A stretch of 64,000 nt of DNA from Petaurus breviceps papuanus (lineage: Eukaryota > Chordata > Mammalia > Diprotodontia > Petauridae), in assembly GCA_028583685.1 (NCBI GenBank), contig JAMXIF010000031.1:5774412-5838411 (forward strand), given 5' to 3'. Below the pieces are notes generated by a model. It saw only the letters and a list, made by a program, of their open reading frames with translations, was not told where the DNA came from and searched no databases. The position numbers were made by a program, and so were the translations under genes. Shown here one piece after another: positions 31,925 to 44,149 of this stretch; the first letter of the stretch is position 1, and every line of letters starts with the position of its first letter.

Positions 31925-34037
31925 TTTTTATCAAATTGTACTGTGCTCTCTGTTTTTAAAGTATCGCCCCCATTCGATAGCATTTTTTCCAATTACATGT
32001 AAAGATAGTTTTCAACATTCACTTTTATAATATTTTGAATTCCAAATTTTTCTCCTTCCCCCCTCCCCCAGACAACAAGCAATCTGATATAGGCTATTCA
32101 TTTACAATCACATTAAACATATTTCCACCTTGTTCAGTTTGTGAAAGAAGAATCAGAACAAAAGGGAAAAACCTTGAGAAAGAAAAAAAAGACAAAAATA
32201 AAAGATTCTACTATTTGCTTCCACTTTGTAGATGAATTGATTCTATTCACTTTCACAGTTATTATTACTGTATTTTCCACCATATTGTTTCTTTCTCTCT
32301 CTTTTTATACTGTCTCTCTCCTTTCATGCTGTCTCTCCTCAAAAGTCTTCTACTTCATTGAATGTCAATTTTTCCCCTGAAGAATTATGCTCAGTTTTAC
32401 TGGGTAGGTTATTCTTGTTCGTAATCCTGGCTCCTTTTTTTTCTGGAATATCACATTCTAAGCTCACAGATCTTTTAATGTAGAAGCTGCTAAATCTTTT
32501 GTGATCATGACTATGACTCCACAATATATGCATTGCTTCTTTTCATCAGCTTGCAATATTTTCTATTTAATTTGGGTGCTCTTGAATTTGACTATAATAT
32601 TCCTGGGTATTTTTGTTTTTGGATCTCTGTCATGAGAGGATTCTTTCAATTTTTTTTTTATTTTATCCTCTGGTTCTAGGATATTAGAGAAGTTTTCTTT
32701 GATTATTTCTTAAAATATGATGTCTAGGTTCTTCTTTTTATCATGACTTTTAAGTACTCCAATAATTCTTTAATTGTCTCTTATAGATCTATTTTTTCTA
32801 GGTCACTTGATTTATCAATGACATATTTTAAATTTTCTTCTATGTTTCTTCCCATTCTCTTGACTCTGTTTCATTGTTTCATGCTCTTGATGTCTCACAA
32901 AGCTATTAGCTTCCATTTGCCCAATTCTCATTTAAGAATTATTTTCTTCAGTAAACTTATGTACCTTACTTTTCATTTGGCTAATTCTACTTTTTAAGGA
33001 TTTATTTTCTTCAGTAAATTTTTGTGTCTTTTTTTTTTCTTTACCATTTGGCTAATTCTGGTTTTTAAGGTGTCATTTTCTTCATTATTTGTATGCCTCC
33101 ATTACCAAGTTGTTCACTATCTTTTCATAATTTTCTCATATCACTCTAATTTCTTTTCCCAATTTTCTCCCTAACTTTCTTATATCACTTTAAAAATGGC
33201 TTATTTTTTTTTTTTTTTGCTTTTCCTGAAATTCTTTTTGGGCCTGTGACTAATTCATATTTTCAAAGTTCTGCAGGTAGCTATCTTGACTTTGTTCGTC
33301 TTCTGAGTATGTTTCTTGATCTTCCTTAGCATCAAAATAAATTTCTATGGTCAATTTCTTTTTGTTAATTTTTCCTTCCTATTTCTTGAGTTATAATTTT
33401 ATGTTAATGTTGGACTGTGCTCCCAGGGTAGAGGGGGCACTGTCTCAAGGTTCAGGTTTTTTTGTGCTGTCACTTTCAGATGTAATTCTCAGAGTTAGTA
33501 AGTTTTCAGTTCTTTTGAAGGTAGCATGACTTCAGGAGCAGTATGGTTACTGATCTCCTGTCCTATACTCTGGCCTGTGAGTGACCAGAAGCCCTCTTTT
33601 CTGTCCTGGAACTGTGACCAAGACCCCTTCTCCCCTCTGTACACAAGCACCAGTGATCTGGTGCTTCTCTTTGCCATGGGACTTTGACTGGAAACTGTGT
33701 ATGGGCAATACAACAGGGTTCTTCACCAGTGCTAGCAAAGAGTCCCTTATAATCTCCTTCTGACCAGTTGTCTGTCCCATTTACTGTCTGTGGTTGAGGA
33801 GACCTGAAGCTGCTGCTGCTGCAGCTGCCTCCAAGTTCTGCCGCTCACAAAAAACAAAAACCCAAAAGATCTTTCCTACCAACCTCCTTAGTTGTCCTCA
33901 TCAGAAAATGGTTTCATTTTAACCTTTTGTTGCTTCCACTTCTCCAGAATTTTATTTGAGGCGTTATCTTAAAGTTGATTGGAGGGGAATTTGGGAGAGC
34001 CAGGTGAATCCCTGCTTTTGCTCCGCCATATTCTCCA
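31925..34037 (-). mobile_element. ORF2-less L1 of the half-L1 (HAL1) plan
   Basis: Minus strand, right to left: 5' end near 34037 (gaatatggcggagcaaaagc), 5' UTR to about 33400, ORF1 coiled coil with tandem units (about 33340-32800), ORF1 RRM and C-terminal part down to about 32340 (KKGARITNKNNLPSKTEHNS), a short spacer, and then directly the L1 3' UTR and end (32240-31960, antisense motifs agaagaatcagaacaaaagg and gtaaagatagttttcaacat). No ORF2 is present. ORF1 is broken by stops. Confidence 0.75.
32917..33090 (-). repeat. Tandem units in the L1 ORF1 coiled coil
   Basis: Three tandem copies of a 60-67 base unit, each beginning near atttg-c-aattct and containing ttttaagga and attttcttcagtaaa or a close variant (about 32917, 32978 and 33045). 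In protein this is a repeated stretch of about 20-22 residues, i.e. three heptads. Confidence 0.7.
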
Positions 34038-35290
34038 TTCATTCTCTCTTTAGTCATTTATTCTTAAACCTCATTACTTTAATGGATCTACAATCTCTTC
34101 AGTATAGTCATTCTTCCTTGCATGCTGAATTCAGCATATTGACATGTTATTCCATGAAACTCTATTCTATGTCCTGCTGTGTGTCCTTATGGATGGCCAC
34201 CCAGTATGCTAGAGAGATACAACAGGCAGACAAGAAAATGGGATTTCCTTCAGATCTGTTGTCAATGTATTGTCTCTCCTCATTTGAACAAATTCCTTTT
34301 CAAGACTTATAACTGATGATATTCTTTAAGACCTTATGTCTTGTCTCCTAGTTAATTCTTCTATGAATACACACACAGAGTGTGTGTATGTATGTATGTA
34401 TGTATGTATGTATGTATATACATATATGTATACACACATTTAATAATGCTGCCTGCTTACTACTACCTTGTAATTCCCCATTCTGGTGTCCATAACTCAT
34501 TTTTGTACAACATCTCTAGATCAACATTGATGTTAAAAAAAGATGGACCTTTGTTTTAGAGAAAAGTTTGTGGTCACCATAACCACTATTGTTTCCCAAA
34601 GATAATGCAAGCAAATATTTCCTCCTCTTCAGTTTGGGTTTTACCACCTTTCCAAAAAGGTCCATGATAGGAAAAATGTTAAGTATCCTTGACTATTAAC
34701 AGTGAGCATTCAACATCCACCAATTTTTTTCTGTGTAGATAGACCAGACTCTTTTTTCTTAAAATATGTTGATATCTCTTATTGGTTTTTAATTCATTTC
34801 CCATTTTTCAGCATCAATAGTTTGTTTGAATAAGTCAGAGTGGGGTTATTTCTATTGTCTACCAGGTCTTGTCATTTTTATTTTTTCTTCTAATCTGGCA
34901 TTGATTTTGAACTTTGCTCAAGTGGAATAGGAATCTGACTGTACACAAAGATTTGATTCAGAAATGACTACCGCATTGGAAACAAATTATTTTCTCTCAT
35001 TAAAACTTTCTCTCTCCTGGTTATACTTACATACTTGACCTTCCTAAAAAACTAATTAGTTTTTTGGTAATGCTTCTGGATCATCTTAAAGTGATTTCAT
35101 TCTTAGTAACTTCTGTTCCCTTTTTCATCATTCTTCATAATCAGTGCAGAAGCAGAGGAGGGTAACATGGAGCTGACGGCCATTCCTAGGACCAAATAAT
35201 TGACCATCTGGGCATTCTCTCATTATTAATTCATTCTCCACTTATTTGGTAGACTGGACACAATAAAACAGTCTGTCTTTATGAATCTGC
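34038..35290. other. No recognised feature apart from a TATG repeat
   Basis: AT-rich; a (TATG)n / TA-rich microsatellite lies at 34381-34438. No exon or named repeat seen. Confidence 0.5.
34381..34438 (+). repeat. (TATG)n microsatellite
   Basis: tgtatgtatgtatgtatgta followed by a mixed TA/CA stretch. Confidence 0.95.
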
Positions 35291-35306
35291 AAGAAGTATT
35301 TCTGCA

Positions 35307-35458
35307 TAGGGGTGGCCAGGTGGCTCAGCGAGTAAGAGCACCGGCTCCAGTGTTGTGATGACCTGGGGATCAAATCCTGGCTTAGATACTCAGCACCACA
35401 CCCAGAAATAACTGGCTGTGTAACCTTGAGCATTACTTAACCCCTATTGCTTAAAAAA
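35307..35458 (+). mobile_element. tRNA-derived SINE with 16-bp target-site duplication
   Basis: ggccaggtggctcagcgagt, gagcaccggctccagtgttg, aactggctgtgtaaccttga and an A tail. The duplication aagaagtatttctgca is exact at 35291-35306 and 35459-35474. Confidence 0.93.
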
Positions 35459-35577
35459 AAGAAGTATTTCTGCAAAGCAGAACCTTTCAGAACTTTCATT
35501 ATCTTAGGTTAGAATTCCACACCAAGAAGACATCTCCCTCCACAATGAAGCATTTGAATAGGACTTTACAAAGACAT

Positions 35578-35650
35578 TCATCCATCTACCCATCCATATA
35601 TCCATTCATCCATCCATCCATCCATCCATCCATGCTTCCATTCATTCATT
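35578..35650 (+). repeat. (CATC)n / (CATT)n microsatellite
   Basis: Run of catc units grading into cattcatt. Confidence 0.95.
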
Positions 35651-35768
35651 CTATACTTTATGTAGAGCCTTGGGCTAGTTTCTTGGGAAGTTACATGATT
35701 ACATAAGATAGAATACCTGTTTTCAAAGAGCTGACATTCTAGTAGGGAAATAAGACATTGAAACAGAT

Positions 35769-35769
<1 letters not shown>

Positions 35770-35821
<52 letters not shown>

Positions 35822-35823
35822 AT
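35770..35823. repeat. (TA)n microsatellite
   Basis: TA run with flanking acatac units. Confidence 0.95.
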
Positions 35824-36399
35824 ATAGAATTATCACATGGACCACACTCAGGGGCCAAGATACAACTGTTCTGACATCATTCCCAAGTGGAGGGAAATTA
35901 TTAGAGTATTTCCCAACCTGCACTACAGTGCCCTTGCTGCCTACCTTCATACACAGATGACTTTGACTTCTCTCATACATTTTCTCTGCAAACTTCAGAC
36001 TTTTGAATGCTAAGATAATTGGCCCTCTCCATTCTGAATGTTTTCTTTAGATGCCTTATCCATAGTATCTGTGAGCTGTGAGCTGGCCTTTTCCTCCATT
36101 GCTCTCTGGGTCCCTACCCTATCTCCATCAGTGGTCTCCAGTTCACTGCAGCCTGTTATCTCTATGAACTCCCTCATCTACTTTAAGTCCTTTTAAGCTG
36201 CTTTCTACCCAGTAAGCTTATGAGATGTATCTGAAGAAATCATTCATACTAAAAACTCATAGAATTTGACTTATGTTTATATTACAAAGTCAACTTGGGA
36301 ATGCCCCAGAGTATCTGATCAATCAATCATTTAAGTGAACAAGCATTTAACTGTGCCAAGAACTTTTCTCTTCAGTCACTTGTTATTAAAAAAAAATGC

Positions 36400-36620
36400 T
36401 ATGAATCAGTGGAAATTACCTTGAACTTGGAATCAGAAAACTTGGCTTTAAGGTCCCCAAATGGTACTTCCTAGATGGGTAACCTTGGACATGTCACATT
36501 GAATGAACTTCAGTTTTTATGTCCTCTATTTTCCTTGCCCACCTTAAAGGATGGTTACGAGCAAAGAACTTGGTAAACTGTAAGTAAACTTGGTAAACAC
36601 ATAAACATGAGCCATCTCAT
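36400..36620 (+). mobile_element. MIR
   Basis: aattaccttgaacttggaat, gtaaccttggacatgtcaca and the tail taaaggatggttacgagcaa, cttggtaaactgtaag. Confidence 0.6.
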
Positions 36621-36649
36621 TGCAATGTACATCTGCACAATGTACTAAT

Positions 36650-37521
36650 AAAGCTCAAAGGATTGGATTATGGGATATTGTAATTTATTTTGTGTGTTTG
36701 ACAGGTGAGAAGTAAGACACTGGAGGGTGAGAAGAAAAGAGGATAGGAAGATTGTGCCTTCTGATTTAATTCCCTTCATTCTAATATGCTGGTGACTTTA
36801 TGGTCCAGATTTTGCTATTACTTGTTTTGTACTTAAACCGCTTATGTAACTTAACTCCTGAATTCTCTGCTGTTACAACTAATCTTTTGCCTCTTATTTA
36901 TGGCCAGCTTTGGGAATCACAGTTTCCTCTCACAGTCTCTTGCACTTGGAAAACATAGGATCATAAATTCCCATACTTCCTTCCATGAACTCCTTCCAGA
37001 GGCTAATGGAGGAATATTCAAATAAAGTCAGTCTTCATTTGCTTGAGTTTTGCTCCAAGATATTTGAGACCAGTGGATGATGAAAGAAGAGTATTTGTAG
37101 TGTTTGTGTCTTTAGTAGATGGGAACTGATTTCAAGTAGAGGCACGATCCATTGTTTAATCTCTCTCAAATTTGTGCCCCCAGAGGGAGCTCATGAAAAC
37201 AAACAAACAAAGATATCTGAGAAGGTTCCCGTTGTTGAATCATTAAATCTTTCCATCTCCTGGTTATGGTTGTATACTTGGCCTTCTTAAAAGTTTTCCA
37301 TATTCAAACCATATGGATTTCTTAGAGTCTTGGGGTTTTTTTTTGGTGTTTTTTTTTTTTTGCTTTTCAATGTATCTTTTAATCTCTTCCTTCACTTGGC
37401 GGTCAGACAGAGTTGGATAAAAGTCTAAAATTATGATTTTTTTTAAAAATTGCAAAGGATTTAAATTGATCACATTTGCATCTCAATGCAATTAACAGCA
37501 TTGAAACTAGCTGGCAAGAAT
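36650..37521. other. No recognised feature
   Basis: No repeat or exon recognised. Confidence 0.45.
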
Positions 37522-37755
37522 AAGTAGATAATAACTAACATTTACATAACTCTTTAAGGGTTGCAAAGTGCTTTTCACATAGTATCTCATTTGATCCTCA
37601 CAATAATCCTTTGAGGCACATGTTTTTTATTTCCCCCATTTTACAGATGAGGAACCTGAGACTGAAATATTGACTGACTTCTCCAAGGTCACACAGCGAG
37701 TAAAAGTCTGCCTCCAAGTCCATCCGACATTCTCTCCCCTGCATAATGTAGTTGC
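37522..37755 (-). mobile_element. MIR, antisense, near full length
   Basis: taactaacatttacataact, atctcatttgatcctcacaa, cattttacagatgaggaacc and aaggtcacacagcgagtaaa. Among the best-kept MIRs here. Confidence 0.85.
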
Positions 37756-38079
37756 CTCAGGAAGCTCCAAGTTGTCCTGCTTCCTCTGCCCTCCCCCTGC
37801 AGCAGGTACACCCAGTGAGCATTTTCCTTGGCCTGTTCTGGCAGTGATATTTCCTTGGCAATGGCTGCCTCAGCAATGGCTTTGGAGCATCCTAGCCTTG
37901 GAATGTTCTGAAATATCCATCTATCTGCCATGCAGAGGTCATACCAATGGGACCCAGGGTCAGAGTACTCTACTACGACCTTACTCTCCCAGGCTATTTA
38001 GAGAACAAATTTAATGCTGCTTGACCTGAGTGGCACAATGTATATCTGTGCCCTCCCAACAGTACTGTTAGAGGATGGG

Positions 38080-38215
38080 GCAGACATTTTAATATGAACT
38101 TCATAGCTAAAGGAACCAAGGCTCAGAGAGGCCAAGTGACATGTCTGATATCAGATAGCTGATAATTCACAAAACCAGACTGGAACTCAGCTTTCCTGAT
38201 GCCCATCAGTGTATG
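38080..38215 (-). mobile_element. MIR, antisense
   Basis: aaccaaggctcagagaggcc, aagtgacatgtctgata and ccagactggaactcagcttt. Confidence 0.7.
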
Positions 38216-38304
38216 GCTTCAAAAGTATTATAGCTTTTGGCTTGGGTAAGTTCTTTATGAGGAAAAGGAAAAGACTTTGGTAAAGGAGAATAAATATGTA
38301 GAAG

Positions 38305-38530
38305 CTGGTTAGTGTAGGCAAGTGAAAGAGTGCTGACCTTGATGTCAAAAGACATGGGTTCAAGATCTGTCCTCACTTACGAGTTATAACCTTAAACAAA
38401 GCACTCTACCTTGATGAGTCTCAGTGATCTCATCTGTACAATAGGTCTCACAATATGTAATTCATCTTATAGAATTGTTGTGAAGTTCAAATATCATTTT
38501 TAAATGCCATAGAAATGAAAACAAATGTTA
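38305..38530 (+). mobile_element. MIR
   Basis: gagtgctgaccttgatgtca, gacatgggttcaagatctgt, cagtgatctcatctgtacaa and tagaattgttgtgaagttca. Confidence 0.75.
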
Positions 38531-38559
38531 TTGAAAGGGTAATTGTGTAGTGGAAGATA

Positions 38560-38700
38560 TGCAAGTCCTAGAATCATGAGACCTCTATTGGAAAGAACAG
38601 GCTCTGATAGCAATTAGCAGTGTTGTCATGTATCAATGATCTAGTCTTTCTGAGCCTGTTTCTTTATATGCAAGATGAAGATGATAATACTTCATGAATA
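38560..38700 (+). mobile_element. MIR, partial
   Basis: caagtcctagaatcatgaga, ctgagcctgtttctttatat and gatgaagatgataatacttc. Confidence 0.55.
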
Positions 38701-38835
38701 ATAAAGTATAAATATATAAAAATATGTAATATATAATGATATATTATATATAATAAATAACATATGAACAACAGTATATAAAGTAATATATAAAAATGAT
38801 AAAGTATACCTACCTTAATAATAATAATAAAGTAC
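38695..38835. repeat. AT-rich low-complexity DNA
   Basis: Dense ATATA/AATAAT sequence, partly palindromic (tgatatattatatataataa). Confidence 0.9.
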
Positions 38836-38839
38836 TACC

Positions 38840-40694
38840 TACTTTATTCATTAAGTTAGTGTTAGGAAGGTCTTTAGAAAATCTAAACGTGTTATGTAAA
38901 GGGTTACTGAAGCAACTGGGTTGTATTATTGTTGAAAGGTCCTTTTGCTCCTGAGCCAAGAACAAAGTAGAAATCCTTTTTATTTTCCTATATCCATGGA
39001 TGCTCTGGATATAGAATCTCTATCCAGGGTCTTCTCTCCGACAGCCTTAACAAAGAGCTTATCTTCCCTCAATTAGTAGCTGCAAAAAAATTGCAGCAAT
39101 TAGGAATATTATTTAAAGCATGCAAGAGAAATCCTGCATGTCAGGCACACCCCATTGATCACCTTGTCTACTGGTCTTTTCCTGGAAATTTACATCCTGC
39201 TACCAAGGAGTTTTCTACCTTCACTCACCTCCCACATCATTCTTGTTGAGGAGGTTCGTGGTTTTTTTTTTCTTGTTTTTTTTTTTTCAGCATTGGGATA
39301 TGGAGGGTTTACACTCCTGTGATGTGATCCTTCAGCCCCAACTGTAAATTTGGGCAACCAGAACAGAAATAAGTCCAGTTTCTCTGGAGGGCTCCTTGCA
39401 TAAGAAGGGAGTCAGTTACGACCTGTCAATTACAGGTGGCCAGAGAGGAATCCAGCCATTTCTGACCCACCTAGCACCATACAACTCTGGACTGTGATCT
39501 CATCCACTCTTGAAAGATAAATGGGGTCGAGTTAATGCTGACCTTGGCCTGGCAACCTCTGAGGAGGGAGCTTCCTTGAGAATTCAGCTGACTGTGACTC
39601 CCCATTGAGTCATTCCTGACCTGGTGTCCTGGCACAGTGTGAAGGGATGCAGGGCACAATGCGTCCTACCTCCCACTGAGAAGATGGAAAGCAGAGGTCT
39701 TGACCACTCTGCAAGAAACATGGCATTCCCCTCCTTAGCATTCCAGCCACATTTCAGCTTCCATAATTCCACAGCACCTAATTAATTCCCTTGTAGTTAC
39801 ACAAGAAATTTTCTTGCTTTCTTACTCTGCTGTATTCTGAGCCATAGATCAGTGATCCCTTCTCACCTTGGAGTAGGCCACAGTTTTAAAGGTTGAATTT
39901 AAGGATGAGACCCACTTGTGTTATCCAAATCAAAAGGCTCTCAACAGTCTCCTGCCCCTGCCCCATCCCACCCCCATTCTAAGAGAAGTAGGAAACCATG
40001 GTCATGGTCATTGTTGAAACATCCTGTAGGTAGGCACCCAGTGAGAGGGGTGCTATCTCTTCTCTCAATCTGTGAAGGTGAAAGAGTTTAACATCTGTGC
40101 CAAGAGATTAGCCTGCCTCTTCCTCTGCATCTTGTCCTGCTGCATAGCTGGTTTTGCTCAGCTGCCAACTTAAGAGAAGTTAATTTCTGCATGTACTTAA
40201 AAATCACTGGATAAAAGATACCAATCAGTCTAGCTCTTGCCCCAAGGTAGGACTATGCTTCATCCATCTTTCTGAAATGGAATTAGACAAAACAGTCCTT
40301 AGCAAATATACACCATTCTTCTGAATTCTCAGAAAGGCAATTTATAGACACATGGCTGTAATCTAGAGGGCGCCAGCATATTGCAAAAACAAACAAAATC
40401 CAAAGAGCTCTGGGCTCACACCTAATATCCCAGATGTTATTTGAAAAAGTGGAAGCTAGGCCCAAATTAATTACTTGTTCCAGTGTCATTTATTATATTT
40501 GTCATAAAGTAAACTATTTACTCTCTTCACAGGTTTTCTTTACAGAGGGTTGGCATCACTAATTCACTAAGACTATGTTTGTTTTATTTTAAATAGGAAA
40601 ACCTAGAAAACATAATTTGTTGTCAGTATTTGCCTGCTTATTTGACAATTCAAGATTTAAAATGATATTTTTATTTTCAAAAGGTCATAATTTC
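38840..40694. other. No recognised feature
   Basis: Higher GC than the flanks around 39.3-40.1 kb with few repeats, but frames after the pyrimidine tract near 39250-39290 close quickly. No gene identified. Confidence 0.45.
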
Positions 40695-40880
40695 CTAGAT
40701 TTAGAGCTAGAGGGGACCTCAGAGGGCAGCTGAGACCCAAGACCCTTGCTTTATAAATGAAGAATCTGAGGCCCAGAAATGTGAAATGTTCTGGTTACAT
40801 TTAAACAGCTATAAAATAGAGTCAATATTCAAACATAGGCCCCCTAACTACAAACCTAGCACTTTTCCTGCCATGACAGA
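40695..40880 (-). mobile_element. MIR/CORE-SINE, antisense
   Basis: agatttagagctagagggga, ataaatgaagaatctgaggc and aacctagcacttttcctgcc. Confidence 0.7.
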
Positions 40881-43160
40881 ATGGCTCAGATTTGGAGGAA
40901 TTCACATTTAGATTGTTCAAACACCTGACATGTGGAAACTTATATTATAAAGCTTGCCTATACCATAGTAATAGCATTGAGCTGAGATTGATGTTCTTTG
41001 TCCATCTTATGCCTGATTGCATTTAGTTTCTGGCAGGCAATGTTTGTAGAATGGAAGGTATTTGCTCTTATCAATTTAGGATTTCCAGTTGTACTTCAAA
41101 TCCTGATCCCAAAGCAGCCAGACCTGAAGGCAATAATCTCTGCTTCAGCACAGTGGAAGTATCAGTAAATGTTTGTTAGGCTGGAATAAATGGAATTGAA
41201 CTGAATTAAATATTTATCATATGAGAAAATGACACAGGATTCATGTAGAGTAGCTATTTCATTGATACCATGGATTTTCCGATAACCTTGACTTCATCTT
41301 CAACTTCATCCCAACTGCCACTGTTGCCAAAAGGATGGCCTGGTGCTAGAACACTAACAGTTCTTCTGAAGCCTTGTAGTCATTTACAAATGGTAGCAGC
41401 GTGGAGAACTTCCTGAGGGACAACGTCTTATTCCAGCATTTGTGCTGGTGAAGAAATCTGATTGGAAATTTCACATGGTGGACAAAATGGGGTGATGTCA
41501 ACAGCAGCCTTATCACCTCCCTGGCTGGTGCCCTCCTTTCCCTCTACCCTCACATTTCCTATCTTTTTACTAGGGTACCTTCCATTCTAGACATCATTCA
41601 AATCTTTCATGGCTTCAGATCAGTTGGAAAACCCTTCATATGCAGATTCTCAAAAGGATGTACTGGACTACTTTTGGACAAGCCAAGCCTGCTGGAAAGG
41701 CTTATGCTTTCAGGGAAAGAAGCCATAGCTATCCTGTTTTTTGTTTATTTGTTTGTTTTGCAAATGTTCAACTTTTAGATGTTGCTCAGTGAACATGACC
41801 TTGGAAATTCAGAAGATGACCAAGTCTATGAATCTTAAACTAAATGCACAGAAATAAAAGAAAAAGATAGGGATGGGGGTGGGGGGAGAGGAGAAGGAAA
41901 GAGAATTTGAAGCAACCATTAGCAGAAACTGTCACATTTCAGTTTTAAGTTTTATATATTAAAGGTGAATTCATCATTGTGTTTTGATTATTGGGAATTT
42001 TTTGTCTTAATCTCAACTATTTCCCAAACAATAGAATGCTTTCCCATGACCATACCACTTTCTCCTTTGCTTCTTTGATTTTAATCATTAGATTAAAATG
42101 AGTCATATTATACAGTCATATCATCACTGTGTATTTATCGAGCATTTTCTATGTGAAAGTCACTCTGATGTGTTCTCAAGCCCTTAAGGCTCACTACAGT
42201 TCATCATTAGACACCACTTAAGACAATTTTGTTTTATCCTCAGTGGAAGAGAGGGATTTTTTTTCTGGGTGAATATCTCTGAACTTGCCTTCATCACCAC
42301 CATATCTCAATGGTCATTTGTCAATATTTTTGTCAATTTTCTAACACCAAAGTATACTGCTCTCATGTTTGCAAAACCTTTCCCTCATAAACATTTTCCT
42401 CCCTATGAAGCAGCTAATACAGTATTATTATTCTTCCCTACAGATTAACCCTCACTGAAGTAAAAGGACTTCAAAATGAATCACACATATGAAACACTAT
42501 AAGCTTCCCACCTAAAATTGTTAAACTTGTTATCATTTCTAGAGCTTCATTCTCTTGGGAAATGCCCACCACCTGATGCTTTTTCTTATCAACCTTCAGA
42601 GATTTTCACTTGGGGTGGGAGGAGGATGAAGTTAGTATGGGATATATCCTCCATTTCAGAAGAAGGGAACATAAGCCCACAGTCTTGAGTCCTGACAATA
42701 ATGAAGGGCCTCTGATTCCCCAGCTGGTACTTTCATCAGGGGACCAAGCTGCTGTAGTTGTGGAGGTTGGGAATGTTGCCCTAAGCCATGTCTTTATATC
42801 CTGCTAGAACATTATAGGGAGCTGAAATCCCAGCTTATCACTGTGGGATGTGGAAATGGTGATTTTTTTTTTACATGTTGCAAGTCACAGTCAACCTCTT
42901 CTTGGAGGGAGCAGTGTTCTAAGATTTAATCAATCTTTTTTTTTTAAGAAAACAATTTCTAAAACAAGATATATAGACATTTTCAACATAATTATATACT
43001 GTTCAGAATATTTTTTCTCTATCTCTTCCTTATGCCAAATATTTATTTTTGGAGGCAGTAGTTGGTACCCATAGCCAATGCAATCAACTTAAAGCCAGTT
43101 CTCAAACAGAATGTTATTTCCCCAAGGGGAAACCTAAATAATATGCCAGATGCTTTTTGG
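40881..43160. other. No recognised feature
   Basis: Over 2 kb without a named repeat. 41250-41720 has several open stretches in different frames and could hide an old retropseudogene, but I match it to no protein. Confidence 0.4.
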
Positions 43161-43167
43161 AGATTAG

Positions 43168-43560
43168 AATCATAAAACTTTTGGTGCTAAAAGGAACTTT
43201 AAAAATATTCTTGTGCAGGGCATCTTAACTTCCTTTGTATCATGAAACCCTTCAGTAGTCTGGTCAACCTATGAGTTCCTTCTCAGAATAATGTTTTTAA
43301 ATGCATGAAATAAAATTCATAAGCTTACAAAGGAAGACCAGTTGTACTGAAATATAGTTACCCATCTGTCTGTCTGTCTATCTATCTATCTATCCAAAGT
43401 AATAGATATTAGGCTAAAAATCACTGATTCTAGCTCAGTCTCTTACAGTTGAGAAAATGGAGGAATTAATATGTTAAGCAACATATTCAATTTTACACAG
43501 AGGCAGTATCTTGATGGAACCTAGAATTCTTGATTCCCAAACCAGTTTTTTTAAACCACA
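43168..43560 (-). mobile_element. MIR/CORE-SINE, antisense, split
   Basis: Left part (aaaacttttggtgctaaaag gaacttt) and right part from about 43426 (ctcagtctcttacagttgag aaaatgg) form one antisense SINE. A DNA-transposon-like element lies between. Confidence 0.6.
43218..43420 (+). mobile_element. Old DNA-transposon-like repeat (copy 3 of 3)
   Basis: cagggcatcttaacttcctt, tttgtatcatgaaaccctt, agtagtctggtcaacctatg, ttctcagaataatgttttta and cttacaaaggaagaccagtt. It ends in a TCTG/TCTA microsatellite (43366-43394). This is the best-kept of the three copies and splits a MIR. Confidence 0.6.
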
Positions 43561-43621
43561 GCAAAATGCCACTATTTTTTATTAGTTCATGCAGGGGGTT
43601 TTTTTTTGGCTTTTTTTTTTA

Positions 43622-43800
43622 GTTAAAAAGGGACCTTAGAGGGTCTAACACCCTCATTTTGGAAATTAACTGATGTATAGAGAGTTAAAATGACTTACCC
43701 ATGGTGACAAAGCTAGTTAAAGTAGCAGAATTTCCATTAGATTCTCTATTTCCTGGCTAAGAGACCAGAGTAATTTCCATTATATCCCTATGCTCCTCCA
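43622..43800 (-). mobile_element. MIR/CORE-SINE, antisense
   Basis: agttaaaaagggaccttaga, ttttggaaattaactgatgt and aaaatgacttacccatggtg. Confidence 0.65.
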
Positions 43801-44131
43801 TTAATGCAATAATCCTTTGTATTGACATAGCATTTTGCTCTCATAAAGCTCTTTGTATTTTAGAGATATTTATTGGTAATCTTCATTTGGGCAAAGCTAG
43901 TTATCGAGTTAATTTTTTTAATGAGTCTTACTTTGCCATTGATTTCCATTATAAGCTGAGAAAGAAATTCACATGCAAAAATTTACCCATTGCTTGAAAG
44001 TATTTACCCAGAAAATAATTAAAATGGTGGCAACATTCTTAGTCCTGAAAATGCCTTCCTAAAATTTTTAGGTCTTTATTTTAAAGTATTTTCCTTGCTT
44101 TAGAATCTAGAAACCCATCTCTGTGCATTTC

Positions 44132-44149
44132 TTCCCCCCCCCCCCCCCC
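44132..44149 (+). repeat. Poly(C) run
   Basis: About 18 consecutive C. Confidence 0.95.

Noticed and set aside
34381-35823. CRISPR-like regular repeats
   Set aside because: They are plain tetranucleotide and dinucleotide microsatellites without spacers.
39240-39360. Acceptor-like pyrimidine tract followed by open sequence
   Set aside because: All three frames after the AG reach stops within a few dozen codons or fewer and show no protein-like run.
41250-41720. Possible processed pseudogene
   Set aside because: Open pieces in several frames, but no match to a protein I know and no poly(A) or duplication found.
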